Virus record (IMG/VR): IMGVR_UViG_3300002835_000043
Location: 54,302-118,301 of that record
From: a virus
Length of the DNA: 64,000 bases
Direction: 5' to 3' (one strand)
Shown: positions 41,530 through 49,675 of the stretch, piece by piece
How positions within the stretch are numbered: position 1 is the stretch's first letter
Layout: each line of letters opens with the position of its first letter
Notes under the pieces: model-generated
Database searches by the model: none
Told to the model about the DNA's origin: nothing
Seen by the model: only the letters and a program-made list of their open reading frames with translations
Translations under genes and position numbers: made by a program

Positions 41530-43158
41530 ATGGCATTTGAACTATTTGGATTTACATTTGGCAAAAAAGATAAGGAACCAGAAAAGGTAGAATCCTTTGT
41601 ACCCAAGAATTTTGACGACGGTGCATCCGTTGTTGAAGCAGGTGGGTTTCAAGGATTTTACATTGACTTGGATGGTACTTTAAAGGCAGATGTTGATCTA
41701 GTTAGAAAATACCGTGAAATGAGCCTTCATGCTGAACTCGATCAAGCAATTGATGATATTGTCAATGAAGCAATAACTGAAGATGCTAAAGGATCAATTG
41801 TCGAACTTGATCTTGATAAAGTTCAAGTACCAGAAGAAATTAAACAAATTATAAATGAAGAGTTTGGAACAATTCTTCAATTATTAAACTTCAATAAGAA
41901 AGCACATGAACTTTTCCGTAAATGGTATATTGATGGTAGATTGTACTTCCATCACATATTGAACGATGATCCAACTGAAGGTTTGAAAGAAGTTCGTGTT
42001 ATTGATCCTCTTTTGATTAAGAAGATTCGTGAAGTAAAAAGAAATACAAAACTTGGAAATGTTCCTATCATTGAAGATGTTAGAGAATATTATGTTTTCT
42101 CAAACTATGAAAAATTAAATCCATATGATACAAAGGGATTGAAAATATCAACAGATTCAATCAATTATGTGAATTCTGGTTTGTATGATTATTCAAGTAA
42201 GAGAATCATTGGTTATCTACACAAAGCAATTAAACCACTCAATCAGTTGAGAATGGTTGAAGATGCTACAGTCATTTATCGTTGGTCGCGTGCTCCAGAG
42301 CGTCGTGTATTCTATATCGATGTCGGTTCTTTACCCAAGAACAAAGCAGAGCAATACATGCGTGATCAAATGAATCGTTTCCGCAATAAACTTGTTTACG
42401 ATGCAAATACCGGAGAACTCCGTGATGATCGTAAACACATGAGCATGTTGGAAGATTATTGGCTACCTCGTAGAGAAGGTGGTCGTGGCACAGAAATTTC
42501 CACTCTTCCTGGTGGACAAAACTTAGGAGAGATGGCAGATGTAATGTACTTCCAAAAGAAATTATTGAAAGCACTCAATATTCCAGAGTCTCGCATTGAA
42601 GCAAATACCGGATTCAATATGGGTCGTGCTTCAGAAATTTCAAGAGATGAATTAAAGTTTGCTAAATTTATAAACAAACTAAGAATGAAATTCAGTGAAA
42701 TGTTCTTAAATTTCTTAAGAGTACAATTATTATCTCGACAAGTAATGAGTCAACAAGACTGGGATCAAATTTATCAAAAGATAAATTTTAAATATGCTAC
42801 TGATTCATATTTTGCAGAATCGAAGCAAGCAGAAATCTTAAGAGATAGAATTGCTATTCTCCGTGATGCTGCAGATTACTCTGGTAAGTTTTATTCGGAT
42901 AGATGGCTAAGAAAGAATCTTCTCCGTCAAACTGATCTCGAAATTCAACAAATAGATTCTGAAATACAAGAAGAACAAGTACAACAATTAGAAAAACAAC
43001 AAGAAGCTGTTATGGCTTCACAGTCACAAAGTGCTGGTCAAGAAGTTGCACAACAAGATCAAAATGTTGATACCTCTGGTGGTGCTATAAATACTGCAGC
43101 ATCACAAACAGGTGATACAACAGGAGGTAAAACATTCGATGTCAGCAGCCTATTATGA
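41530..43158 (+). CDS. 20: Portal vertex protein gp20
   Basis: At 542 aa (T4 gp20 is 524 aa), diagnostic portal blocks are M-S-L-H-A-E-L-D-Q-A-I-D-D-I-V-N-E-A near residue 65, R-W-S-R-A-P-E-R-R-V-F-Y-I-D-V-G near residue 253, the M-L-E-D-Y-W-L-P-R-R-E-G block near residue 308, and N-M-G-R-A-S-E-I-S-R-D-E near residue 367. It forms the dodecameric portal that initiates prohead assembly and anchors the terminase. The C-terminal ~60 residues are Gln-rich and low in complexity. Its 3' end overlaps the next gene by 20 bases. Confidence 0.97.
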   Translation: MAFELFGFTFGKKDKEPEKVESFVPKNFDDGASVVEAGGFQGFYIDLDGTLKADVDLVRKYREMSLHAELDQAIDDIVNEAITEDAKGSIVELDLDKVQVPEEIKQIINEEFGTILQLLNFNKKAHELFRKWYIDGRLYFHHILNDDPTEGLKEVRVIDPLLIKKIREVKRNTKLGNVPIIEDVREYYVFSNYEKLNPYDTKGLKISTDSINYVNSGLYDYSSKRIIGYLHKAIKPLNQLRMVEDATVIYRWSRAPERRVFYIDVGSLPKNKAEQYMRDQMNRFRNKLVYDANTGELRDDRKHMSMLEDYWLPRREGGRGTEISTLPGGQNLGEMADVMYFQKKLLKALNIPESRIEANTGFNMGRASEISRDELKFAKFINKLRMKFSEMFLNFLRVQLLSRQVMSQQDWDQIYQKINFKYATDSYFAESKQAEILRDRIAILRDAADYSGKFYSDRWLRKNLLRQTDLEIQQIDSEIQEEQVQQLEKQQEAVMASQSQSAGQEVAQQDQNVDTSGGAINTAASQTGDTTGGKTFDVSSLL

Positions 43159-43666
43159 TATCATAACAGACGAAGGATCTACTTTTCGTTTAAAATTAAA
43201 GTTTACGGATATCAATAAAAATTCCATAAACTTATTAGATCCTCCAACAAGTATTATAGAAGGATATGAAGACCAATTTCCAAAAGATTCAAATGGAAAT
43301 TTATTACCAATAAAAACATATGTTCGTATGCAAGTTAGAGATTCTGTAGATGGTGATTTAATCCTTGTTGAAGAAAACAGTTTAGCAACACAAGGTGATG
43401 ATGAAACATTATGGGGGCAAAGTGATCTTGACTATTCACATATTAAGATAGATCTTAAAGATGGTAAGAATTCATCAACAAATAAACAAGATCAACCAAA
43501 TATAATAATAACAATAAGCGCAGATGTTATGGGAAAAATACCCTATGGTAATTTTTTATATGATATTGAAATATTATTCTCTCAAGACATTATTGACCAT
43601 CCAAATGCTATTGTTTATCGAATAATGCAAGGAAGATTTGTAGTAACACCAAATATAACAAGATAA
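43139..43666 (+). CDS. Small beta-sandwich virion protein (paralogue of 61843 gene)
   Basis: The ATG at 43139 (with AGGAGG 11 bases upstream) is preferred over a GTG at 43112, giving 175 aa and a 20-base overlap with the end of gp20. The N-terminus Y-Y-D-I-I-T-D-E-G-S-T-F-R-L-K-L-K-F is the common phage Y-D-x-x-x-x-x-G-A-T-F-x-L Ig-like module found on baseplate or tail proteins. Its C-terminal strand I-S-A-D-V-M-G-K-I-P-Y-G-N-F-L-Y and G-R-F-V-V align with the protein at 61843. Its location between portal and prohead protease is not seen in T4. Role unknown. Confidence 0.7.
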   Translation: MSAAYYDIITDEGSTFRLKLKFTDINKNSINLLDPPTSIIEGYEDQFPKDSNGNLLPIKTYVRMQVRDSVDGDLILVEENSLATQGDDETLWGQSDLDYSHIKIDLKDGKNSSTNKQDQPNIIITISADVMGKIPYGNFLYDIEILFSQDIIDHPNAIVYRIMQGRFVVTPNITR

Positions 43667-43712
43667 CATACGATGTAATTCTAGTGATTGTTTTTTCAGG
43701 ATAATAATATAA

Positions 43713-45458
43713 ATGCTTGACTATTTATTACAAGTAGAATTAACAACACCAAGATTTTCTGTCAGAGTTTCTGGTATAGATGAAGTTATAATTTCTCCAA
43801 AAATCATAACTGATAGTGTCTTGCAATCAGAACATAAAGATAGAGTTTATAATTTAAAAACTCCTAAATGTCAAGATCTAGATTGTTCTGAATTTTATAC
43901 ATCTTCATTTACTTCTGGAAAAGTATCACAATGTGGTGACTGCTTACCAAGAAGAACAAAAACCACATATACAAAACCATTCGGTTGTCCACAGTGGAAT
44001 TTTTTAAGTAGATATCTTTTTGATTCTACATTCACAAAACCAACAAGAGTAAGTGATGTCACAACTTATAACCAATACATTACTTGGTTAACTGGAGATC
44101 CTGGTCAATCACAATTAAAACAATTTTTGGCAAAATCTGGTTATTGGTTAGGTTTACCTCCATGTGGAAAAGGAAGTTGGCAATGTTTGGTTGATTGTGC
44201 TGGTGGTGAAGTTGGTGGATGTTGGGATACTGATTCTCATGGTTCCGCTGGTTTTGGTTTAGTTTATAATATAAATGGTTCTAATTACCAAGTATATGAT
44301 CCTGTTCAAATTTTATTAGCAGGGTTAACTCCAAATGGTGGAAGTTTTCCTTTACTATCGGGTAATCCTTTGAGTGGATTAACAGCCAATGCCGGTAATC
44401 CTTCAGATAGCGATTATGTTGGTTGTGGTAGACCATTTACCATATTAGAAGATGCTAGAAGTTGTTTAGTAAGTCAACCAAAACCAGAAGTATGTGAGGA
44501 TGAAGAATATCAACCAAAAGAAGGTGCAAATTCAAATTGGGAAAAGAAAGCAATAGAGGGTGATTTTGGTGGAAAAAGTATTTTATCTCAAGGAGAATGT
44601 TACCTAGCACCAACTACAAGCGTTATACAAAACAGTTATTCACTTGCAGGTTCTCTTGGAGGCAACATTGATGTTGGAAGATTTGATGATCCACCTTTAT
44701 TCATAGACCAAGTTATTGAGAATTGCGGTGCATGTCTTTCAAAACTTGTAGAACAAAATGATGGACCAAGTTGTTGCCAGGTTTCATATGGAAAAATTGT
44801 AGTAAGAGATTCGCCAATTTGGGATGGATCTTCATGGGGTTCTGGTGGATTTACATGGAATAATTTTTGGGACGATAGTATTCCGGATGGTGGTTTTAGA
44901 AATGACAATAACTGTGGTGATCCAACAATTCCATCGACATGTTCTTGGAGTAGTAGTTGCGACGGTCCACAATCAGGTGAAAGTGCAAATGGCATCGGAA
45001 CCATACCATGCAATAGTGGCTCATTAAAAACTTCATGTCCAGGAGAACTGATTCAAGTTGGTCATTATGAATATTATGATAATTGTTCTGGAGAAGGAGA
45101 ATTGGTAGCACAATATCCAAAATTTATAACAGATTGTGATTGTTCTAATCTTCCTACATGCTATGAACTATATCAATGCCAATTACCATGTGCAGAAAAT
45201 AATCCAAATCCATATTATTATTCTCATGGTGCATCAAGAAATAAATCTGAATCAGAGTGTAATTTGAGTTCAGGACAACCTGGGTGTTTTGGTCTTGCTA
45301 CACTAATATGTGATGCAGAAGATAGACAAGAAAAAGGTGATTATGTTCCTGTTTGTTGTTCGGAAACTACTTCATATCTTTCAAAAACACCTGCTTCAGA
45401 TGGTACTGGTGGACCAGGAAGTGAGTTTGTCCCATGTCAATCTAACCTTTTTGGTTAA
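43713..45458 (+). CDS. Large Cys-rich hypothetical protein between portal and protease
   Basis: This 581-aa protein is of a type I do not recognise. The N-terminal ~45 residues form beta strands; from residue ~50 to the end cysteines recur every 5-15 residues, often as C-x-x-C or C-C (for example C-G-D-C near residue 72 and S-C-C-Q-V), with many Gly, Ser, Pro and Trp. The composition resembles residues 250-515 of the giant protein at 17347. It occupies the slot where T4 has only the small core genes 67/68. There is no signal peptide or membrane segment. It is preceded by CAGGA and a TATAAATG that overlaps its ATG. Possibly a secondary virion decoration protein; metal binding or extracellular disulphides are open options. 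Confidence 0.6.
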   Translation: MLDYLLQVELTTPRFSVRVSGIDEVIISPKIITDSVLQSEHKDRVYNLKTPKCQDLDCSEFYTSSFTSGKVSQCGDCLPRRTKTTYTKPFGCPQWNFLSRYLFDSTFTKPTRVSDVTTYNQYITWLTGDPGQSQLKQFLAKSGYWLGLPPCGKGSWQCLVDCAGGEVGGCWDTDSHGSAGFGLVYNINGSNYQVYDPVQILLAGLTPNGGSFPLLSGNPLSGLTANAGNPSDSDYVGCGRPFTILEDARSCLVSQPKPEVCEDEEYQPKEGANSNWEKKAIEGDFGGKSILSQGECYLAPTTSVIQNSYSLAGSLGGNIDVGRFDDPPLFIDQVIENCGACLSKLVEQNDGPSCCQVSYGKIVVRDSPIWDGSSWGSGGFTWNNFWDDSIPDGGFRNDNNCGDPTIPSTCSWSSSCDGPQSGESANGIGTIPCNSGSLKTSCPGELIQVGHYEYYDNCSGEGELVAQYPKFITDCDCSNLPTCYELYQCQLPCAENNPNPYYYSHGASRNKSESECNLSSGQPGCFGLATLICDAEDRQEKGDYVPVCCSETTSYLSKTPASDGTGGPGSEFVPCQSNLFG

Positions 45459-45483
45459 TAAACACTAAAAATTATTTTTAATA

Positions 45484-45491
45484 TATAAGAT
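45484..45491 (+). promoter_or_regulatory. Late-promoter-like box before prohead core gene
   Basis: TATAAGAT lies in the 46-base gap before the small core gene at 45505, about 13 bases before its ATG and followed by AAAGGA. It is a one- or two-base variant of the late consensus; weak evidence. Confidence 0.3.
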
Positions 45492-45504
45492 AAAGGATTA
45501 AAAT

Positions 45505-45693
45505 ATGAGCGATTTTATTAATAAATTATTGAATGGTGATTTGGATGGTTTCAGACAAGAAATTTTCAATACTCTCTATCAAAGAGCAGGTGAGAGTTTT
45601 GAAGAAAGAAAAACAGAAATTGCAAACAATCTCTACTCAACACCCGAACAAGAGGCTGACGAAGTAGAGGAAGTAGAAGAAACAGAGGAATAA
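45505..45693 (+). CDS. Putative prohead core protein (gp67/gp68-like)
   Basis: This 62-aa protein begins M-S-D-F-I-N-K-L-L-N-G-D-L-D-G-F and ends in an acidic tail (E-V-E-E-V-E-E-T-E-E). Size, helical N-terminus, acidic end and position directly before the prohead protease match the small internal core proteins gp67/gp68 of T4-like phages, which help shape the prohead and are later degraded. It ends three bases before gp21. The assignment rests on position and composition; the sequence is too short to prove homology by eye. Confidence 0.6.
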   Translation: MSDFINKLLNGDLDGFRQEIFNTLYQRAGESFEERKTEIANNLYSTPEQEADEVEEVEETEE

Positions 45694-45696
45694 TCA

Positions 45697-46353
45697 ATGA
45701 AACTAATCACAGAAACAGTTCAAGATGTTAAGTATGTAACCGAAGCAGCAGAAGACGGTAAAAAGTCACTTTTTATCGTTGGTCCTTACATGGTTGCTGA
45801 AGAACAAAACCGTAATGGTAGAGTTTATTCACAAAAAATACTCGAAGGTGCTGTTAAAAAATACATGCAAAATTATGTAAAAGAAGGCAGAGCATTCGGT
45901 GAACTAGGACATCCAGAAGGACCAACTGTAAATCTTGATAAAGTTTCACATTTAATTAAAGATCTAACATTCAGTGGTAATGTTTGCGAAGGTAAGGCTA
46001 AAATTTTAACAAATACTCCAATGGGTAAGATCGCAAGCAGTCTTATTGAAGAAGGTGCAAAATTAGGTGTTTCAAGCCGTGGTATGGGTTCTTTGAGAGA
46101 ATTTCAAGGTGTAAACCATGTTCAAGAAGACTTTATGCTTGCAGCAGTAGACATTGTTGCAGATCCATCAGCCCCAGGTGCTTTCGTTAATGGTATCATG
46201 GAAGGTAAGGAATGGGTCTGGAATAACGGAATTATGCAAGAAGTTCAAATATCAAATTATAAAAAAGCGATGATGAATACTTCTAGAAAAGATCTAGAAC
46301 AAACACAATTAAAGATATTCGAACATTTCTTGTCAAAGATTAAAGAATTATAA
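45697..46353 (+). CDS. 21: Prohead core protease gp21
   Basis: At 218 aa (T4 gp21 is 212 aa), it shows the serine protease hallmarks of the herpesvirus-assemblin-like fold: the catalytic His in G-E-L-G-H-P-E-G-P near residue 73 and the nucleophile Ser in L-G-V-S-S-R-G-M-G near residues 122-130. The N-terminal N-R-N-G-R-V-Y-S block is also conserved. It matures the prohead by cutting scaffold, core and capsid subunits. The stop codon overlaps the TATAAATA late promoter for the scaffold gene. Confidence 0.95.
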   Translation: MKLITETVQDVKYVTEAAEDGKKSLFIVGPYMVAEEQNRNGRVYSQKILEGAVKKYMQNYVKEGRAFGELGHPEGPTVNLDKVSHLIKDLTFSGNVCEGKAKILTNTPMGKIASSLIEEGAKLGVSSRGMGSLREFQGVNHVQEDFMLAAVDIVADPSAPGAFVNGIMEGKEWVWNNGIMQEVQISNYKKAMMNTSRKDLEQTQLKIFEHFLSKIKEL

Positions 46354-46356
46354 ATA
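46349..46356 (+). promoter_or_regulatory. T4-type late promoter for gp22 (TATAAATA)
   Basis: An exact late consensus overlaps the gp21 stop codon (46351-46353) and lies 35 bases before the gp22 ATG. It is followed by ATCAAGGAG, the same nine-base string that precedes gp19 after its own TATAAATA. Confidence 0.75.
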
Positions 46357-46391
46357 AAAACAGACAAAGATCGATCAAGGAGATTATCAAA

Positions 46392-47528
46392 ATGGATCCA
46401 AAGAAACTAGCAGAAGAAATTCTAAACCAACTCTTTCCACAACAAGAAGAGCTCGTAGAAGAGCAAGAAACTGAAGAAGAGGAAGAGGAAGGCGAAGAAG
46501 AAGAAGGCGAAGAAGAAAACAACAACGAAAGTGAGCAAGAAGGTAAGACACCACTTGCAAATACTCTTAATATGAAGTCTTCTGCTCCAGCAGGATCAAC
46601 TTCTGGCAAAGGTACATTTGACGCATCAGGTAAGGGTGTTCAACCATTCCCAGGTGTAGGTCAACCACAAGAATTTGAAGCAACCAATGTTTCAGCAGAA
46701 GCAAACCAAGCAACATTAAACATGAAGCCATCATTTGCTGGTGTTCAAATGCCAGCACTAAACAAGGCAAAGGTTCAAGAGGATGTTAAGACACTCTTTG
46801 GTGCTGATGTATCAGAAGAGTTTGTCGAGAAGGCATCATCACTCTATGAGGCTTCACTAAACACAAATCTACAAACAATCACAGAGCAAATGGCAAATCT
46901 CTTCGAAGAGAAACTTGCAGAGCAAACTATGATTGTTGCTGAAGAATTAGAAAACAAGATTAACGATTACCTATCATATGTCGTAGAAGAATGGGTAACA
47001 GAAAATCAACTTGCCGTCGATAATGGTCTTCGTACAGAGATTGCAGAAAACTTTATTGAAGGTCTAAAGAATCTCTTTGTAGAATCCTACATTGAAGTTC
47101 CACAAGATAAGACAAATATTTTTGATGAAATGACAACTGCAATTGAAACTCTAGAAACCCGTGTAAACGAAGAGATTGCAAATAATGTATCTCTCCGTGA
47201 GAAGGTTGCATTACTAGAAGCAACAGCAGCATTTGAAGAGGAAACAAAGAGCCTAAAGGCAATTGATGCAGAAAACCTAAGAAAACTCGCTGAGAATGTA
47301 GAATTCTCAAGTGTAGAGGATTTCCGCTCAAAGGTAAAGGTTCTTGTTGAGAACTATTCAAAGGCTAAGGCTGCTCCAGCAAAGGTCGAGAAAACAGCAG
47401 AAAACACCCAAGTCGGTGCTGTAATCGACAATTTGATGGAAGAAACTCACTCAAACGAAGAACAACAATTCGTAAACGAGAGCATTAAGTTATACGCTAA
47501 TGTCCTCGGAAGAACACTCGAAGGTTAA
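46392..47528 (+). CDS. 22: Prohead scaffold protein gp22
   Basis: This 378-aa protein is longer than T4 gp22 (269 aa). Residues ~15-55 are a strongly acidic Glu run (E-E-E-E-E-G-E-E-E-E-G-E-E), then comes a Gly/Pro/Ala linker, and residues ~120-378 are predicted helical with F-G-A-D-V-S-E-E-F-V-E-K-A near residue 137 and F-I-E-G-L-K-N-L-F-V-E-S-Y, both typical of marine T4-like scaffolds. It forms the internal core on which gp23 assembles and is degraded by gp21. AAGGAG lies nine bases before the ATG. Codon bias is close to that of gp23. Confidence 0.92.
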   Translation: MDPKKLAEEILNQLFPQQEELVEEQETEEEEEEGEEEEGEEENNNESEQEGKTPLANTLNMKSSAPAGSTSGKGTFDASGKGVQPFPGVGQPQEFEATNVSAEANQATLNMKPSFAGVQMPALNKAKVQEDVKTLFGADVSEEFVEKASSLYEASLNTNLQTITEQMANLFEEKLAEQTMIVAEELENKINDYLSYVVEEWVTENQLAVDNGLRTEIAENFIEGLKNLFVESYIEVPQDKTNIFDEMTTAIETLETRVNEEIANNVSLREKVALLEATAAFEEETKSLKAIDAENLRKLAENVEFSSVEDFRSKVKVLVENYSKAKAAPAKVEKTAENTQVGAVIDNLMEETHSNEEQQFVNESIKLYANVLGRTLEG

Positions 47529-47549
47529 GTCTAAAAAATTAAAATTATA

Positions 47550-47557
47550 TATAAAAT
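47550..47557 (+). promoter_or_regulatory. Late-promoter-like box before gp23
   Basis: TATAAAAT in the 56-base gap before the major capsid gene is a near match to the late consensus, 27 bases before the ATG and followed by AAAAAGGAG. Given the demand for capsid protein a dedicated promoter is expected, but the match is imperfect. Confidence 0.4.
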
Positions 47558-47584
47558 AGAATTCTAAAAAGGAGCTAGAAAAAA

Positions 47585-49057
47585 ATGGACCCCACTCGTC
47601 AATTACTTTCAGAATCAACAAAGAACAAATGGAAGCCAATCCTTGAGCACAAGGCACTTCCAGAAATCAAAGACAATTACAGAAAGCATGTCACCACAGT
47701 TCTCCTAGAGAACCAAGAACAATGCCTAAGAGAAGCACAAGGCATTCTAGGTACACAACTAGGTACAGCAAACGCAGGTGCAGGCACAACAACTGGTATT
47801 GATTCATTCGATCCAATCCTCATCAGCCTCGTTCGCCGTGCAATGCCAAATCTAATGGCATACGACATCGCTGGTGTTCAACCAATGACCGGTCCAACCG
47901 GACTCATCTTCGCAATGAAGAGTCGTTACGGTGGTGCAGCTGATTCCACAGGTCTAAGAAGTGGTGCAGAAGCACTCTTCGGCGAAGCAGATACAGGTTT
48001 CGGTAACAGCAGTAGCGTTTCTGGTAAAACAGGATCAGGTGCTGGTACTCAACAAGGTACAATGGGTAACCTCTTTTCTGATGATATAGGCAACACAGAC
48101 GGTTCTTTTGAGCCAGGTCGTGGTATGTCAACCAGTATTGGTGAAAACCTTGGTGGTGGAGCATCTGTAAATGGTGGTACATACGGTTTCAATGAAATGT
48201 CATTCACAATCGAGAAGACAGCAGTTGAAGCAAAGACTCGCGCTCTAAAGGCAGAGTACACCATCGAAATGGCACAAGACCTCAAGGCAGTTCACGGTCT
48301 AGATGCTGAAACCGAACTCGCAAACATCCTCTCAACCGAGATCATGTTTGAAATCAACCGTGAACTAGTAAGACTAGTTTATGATGTTGCTAAGCTCGGT
48401 GCTCAACAAGCAGATCTTGCTGCAAAATCAGTTGCAGTTCTCGGTTCAACAACCGGCGGTGTTTACGATCTAGAGAAGGACTCAGACGGTCGTTGGAGTG
48501 CTGAGAAGTTCCGTGGTCTACAATTCCAAATCGAGCGTGAAGCAAATGTTATTGGTTCAGAGACTCGTAGAGGTCGTGCAAACATGGCAATCGTAAGCCC
48601 AGATGTTGCTTCAGCCCTCGCAATGAGTGGTATCCTTGACTTCAGCCCAGCATTCAACAGTGCAATGAATACTGATGTCAATGGTAACACCCTCGCAGGA
48701 ACCATCTCAGGTGGTAAGATTAAGGTTTACATTGATCCATACTCAATGCCAACACATGTTGACACATGGAGTCCAATCAATTATGTTTGCGTAGGTTATA
48801 AGGGTACAAGCCCATACGACGCAGGTATCTTCTACTGCCCATATGTACCTCTACAAATGGTAAGAGCAGTTGATACAAGTACCTTCCAACCAAAGATTGG
48901 TTTCAAGACTCGTTACGGTATCGTAAGCAACCCATTCGTTCTAGGTTCAGACAACAGCCCAGACGCAATGAGACTACAACGCAGAAGAAACCAATACTAC
49001 CGCATTTTCCGCGTAGACAACCTACACGGTAACGATGCAAGTTACGGTGGTACATGA
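47585..49057 (+). CDS. 23: Major capsid protein gp23
   Basis: At 490 aa (T4 gp23 is 521 aa), characteristic blocks include SLVRRAMPNLMAYDIAGVQP near residue 80, G-P-T-G-L-I-F-A-M-K-S-R-Y, the F-S-I-E-K-like strand M-S-F-T-I-E-K-T-A-V-E-A-K-T-R-A-L-K-A-E-Y-T near residue 207, and K-V-Y-I-D-P-Y near residue 380. It forms the hexamers of the head. An L-R-E|A site near residue 50 fits the L/I-x-E rule for gp21 cleavage (inference). Preceded by AAAAAGGAG. C-ending codons are far more frequent than in fibre genes. A strong terminator follows 23 bases after the stop. Confidence 0.97.
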   Translation: MDPTRQLLSESTKNKWKPILEHKALPEIKDNYRKHVTTVLLENQEQCLREAQGILGTQLGTANAGAGTTTGIDSFDPILISLVRRAMPNLMAYDIAGVQPMTGPTGLIFAMKSRYGGAADSTGLRSGAEALFGEADTGFGNSSSVSGKTGSGAGTQQGTMGNLFSDDIGNTDGSFEPGRGMSTSIGENLGGGASVNGGTYGFNEMSFTIEKTAVEAKTRALKAEYTIEMAQDLKAVHGLDAETELANILSTEIMFEINRELVRLVYDVAKLGAQQADLAAKSVAVLGSTTGGVYDLEKDSDGRWSAEKFRGLQFQIEREANVIGSETRRGRANMAIVSPDVASALAMSGILDFSPAFNSAMNTDVNGNTLAGTISGGKIKVYIDPYSMPTHVDTWSPINYVCVGYKGTSPYDAGIFYCPYVPLQMVRAVDTSTFQPKIGFKTRYGIVSNPFVLGSDNSPDAMRLQRRRNQYYRIFRVDNLHGNDASYGGT

Positions 49058-49080
49058 TAGAATCTAGTTTCTGAACGAGA

Positions 49081-49111
49081 GGGGAGGTCGAAAGACCTCC
49101 CCTTATCATTT
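49081..49111 (+). terminator. Strong intrinsic terminator after gp23
   Basis: GGGGAGGTC (49081-49089) pairs perfectly with GACCTCCCC (49094-49102) around a GAAA tetraloop, followed by a T-rich run TTATCATTT. It closes the capsid operon. The next late promoter box begins at 49113, two bases past this element. Confidence 0.9.
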
Positions 49112-49112
49112 C

Positions 49113-49120
49113 TATAAATA
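49113..49120 (+). promoter_or_regulatory. T4-type late promoter directly abutting a start codon
   Basis: An exact TATAAATA lies immediately after the gp23 terminator. The next ATG (49126) is only five bases downstream, so transcription would start at or next to the start codon and the message would have essentially no leader. Confidence 0.7.
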
Positions 49121-49125
49121 CTTGT

Positions 49126-49656
49126 ATGGAAAATCCAGTATTACAAACATTAACAGCAAGAGAACCACAAACTCTTAACTCATTAGCAGCAAATAAATTT
49201 CGTGTTGTATTTCATAAAATACCTCATGTAGTTTATTTTTGTCAATCTGTAAATCTTCCCGGAATATCAATAAATGAATATACACAACCAACACCATTTG
49301 CTACACCTGTTCGTAGACCTATGGGTGGATTAACTTATGACAATTTTGACATGTCATTTATTCTTGCAGAAGATATGGAAAACTGGAAGCAAATACATGA
49401 TTGGTTAATTAAACTTCCACCAACAATAAATTTTGCAAATAATTATCAAAAGTATGAAGATAATTTTTCAGATGCAACATTATTGGTTTTAAATAGTAAT
49501 TCAAAACCATTTTTAACTGTTAATTTTAGAAATTGTTTTCCTACAAATATCGGATCAGTACAATTTGAAACAGATGTAAGTGATGTTTCACCTTTAAAAT
49601 GTCAGGCATCATTTGCGTATACTGGTTATTATATTGAGAAGTTGACTACTTCATAA
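49126..49656 (+). CDS. Second tail-tube-fold protein (gp19 paralogue; possible gp3 counterpart)
   Basis: This 176-aa protein aligns by eye with gp19 at 40724: A-N-K-F-R-V-V-F against P-N-L-Y-S-V-T-M, Y-F-C-Q-S-V-N-L-P-G against F-F-C-K-A-A-T-L-P, and N-C-F-P-T-N-I-G-S-V-Q-F against D-V-W-P-E-N-I-A-S-V-Q-L. It therefore has the tail-tube fold shared by gp19, gp48 and gp54. In marine T4-like phages the gene after gp23 is often annotated gp3 (tail terminator), so a tube-capping role is plausible, but a tube initiator is also possible. There is no ribosome-binding site; the ATG sits five bases after a late promoter box. Confidence 0.75.
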   Translation: MENPVLQTLTAREPQTLNSLAANKFRVVFHKIPHVVYFCQSVNLPGISINEYTQPTPFATPVRRPMGGLTYDNFDMSFILAEDMENWKQIHDWLIKLPPTINFANNYQKYEDNFSDATLLVLNSNSKPFLTVNFRNCFPTNIGSVQFETDVSDVSPLKCQASFAYTGYYIEKLTTS

Positions 49657-49675
49657 TCCGTGATATAATTACATC

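Noticed and set aside
45466-45480. AT-only inverted repeat TAAAAATTATTTTTA as a terminator after the Cys-rich gene
   Set aside because: The stem is only six A-T pairs with a three-base loop, too weak to call in AT-rich DNA.
46340-46609. Reverse-strand Ser-rich frame opposite the start of gp22
   Set aside because: The Ser run is the mirror of the gp22 Glu (GAA/GAG) tract, and the frame crosses the gp22 late promoter and ribosome-binding site.
47677-48705. Several reverse-strand frames opposite gp23
   Set aside because: They are by-products of the richer codon use of gp23, which lowers stop frequency on the opposite strand. The terminator and promoter layout only supports the plus strand.
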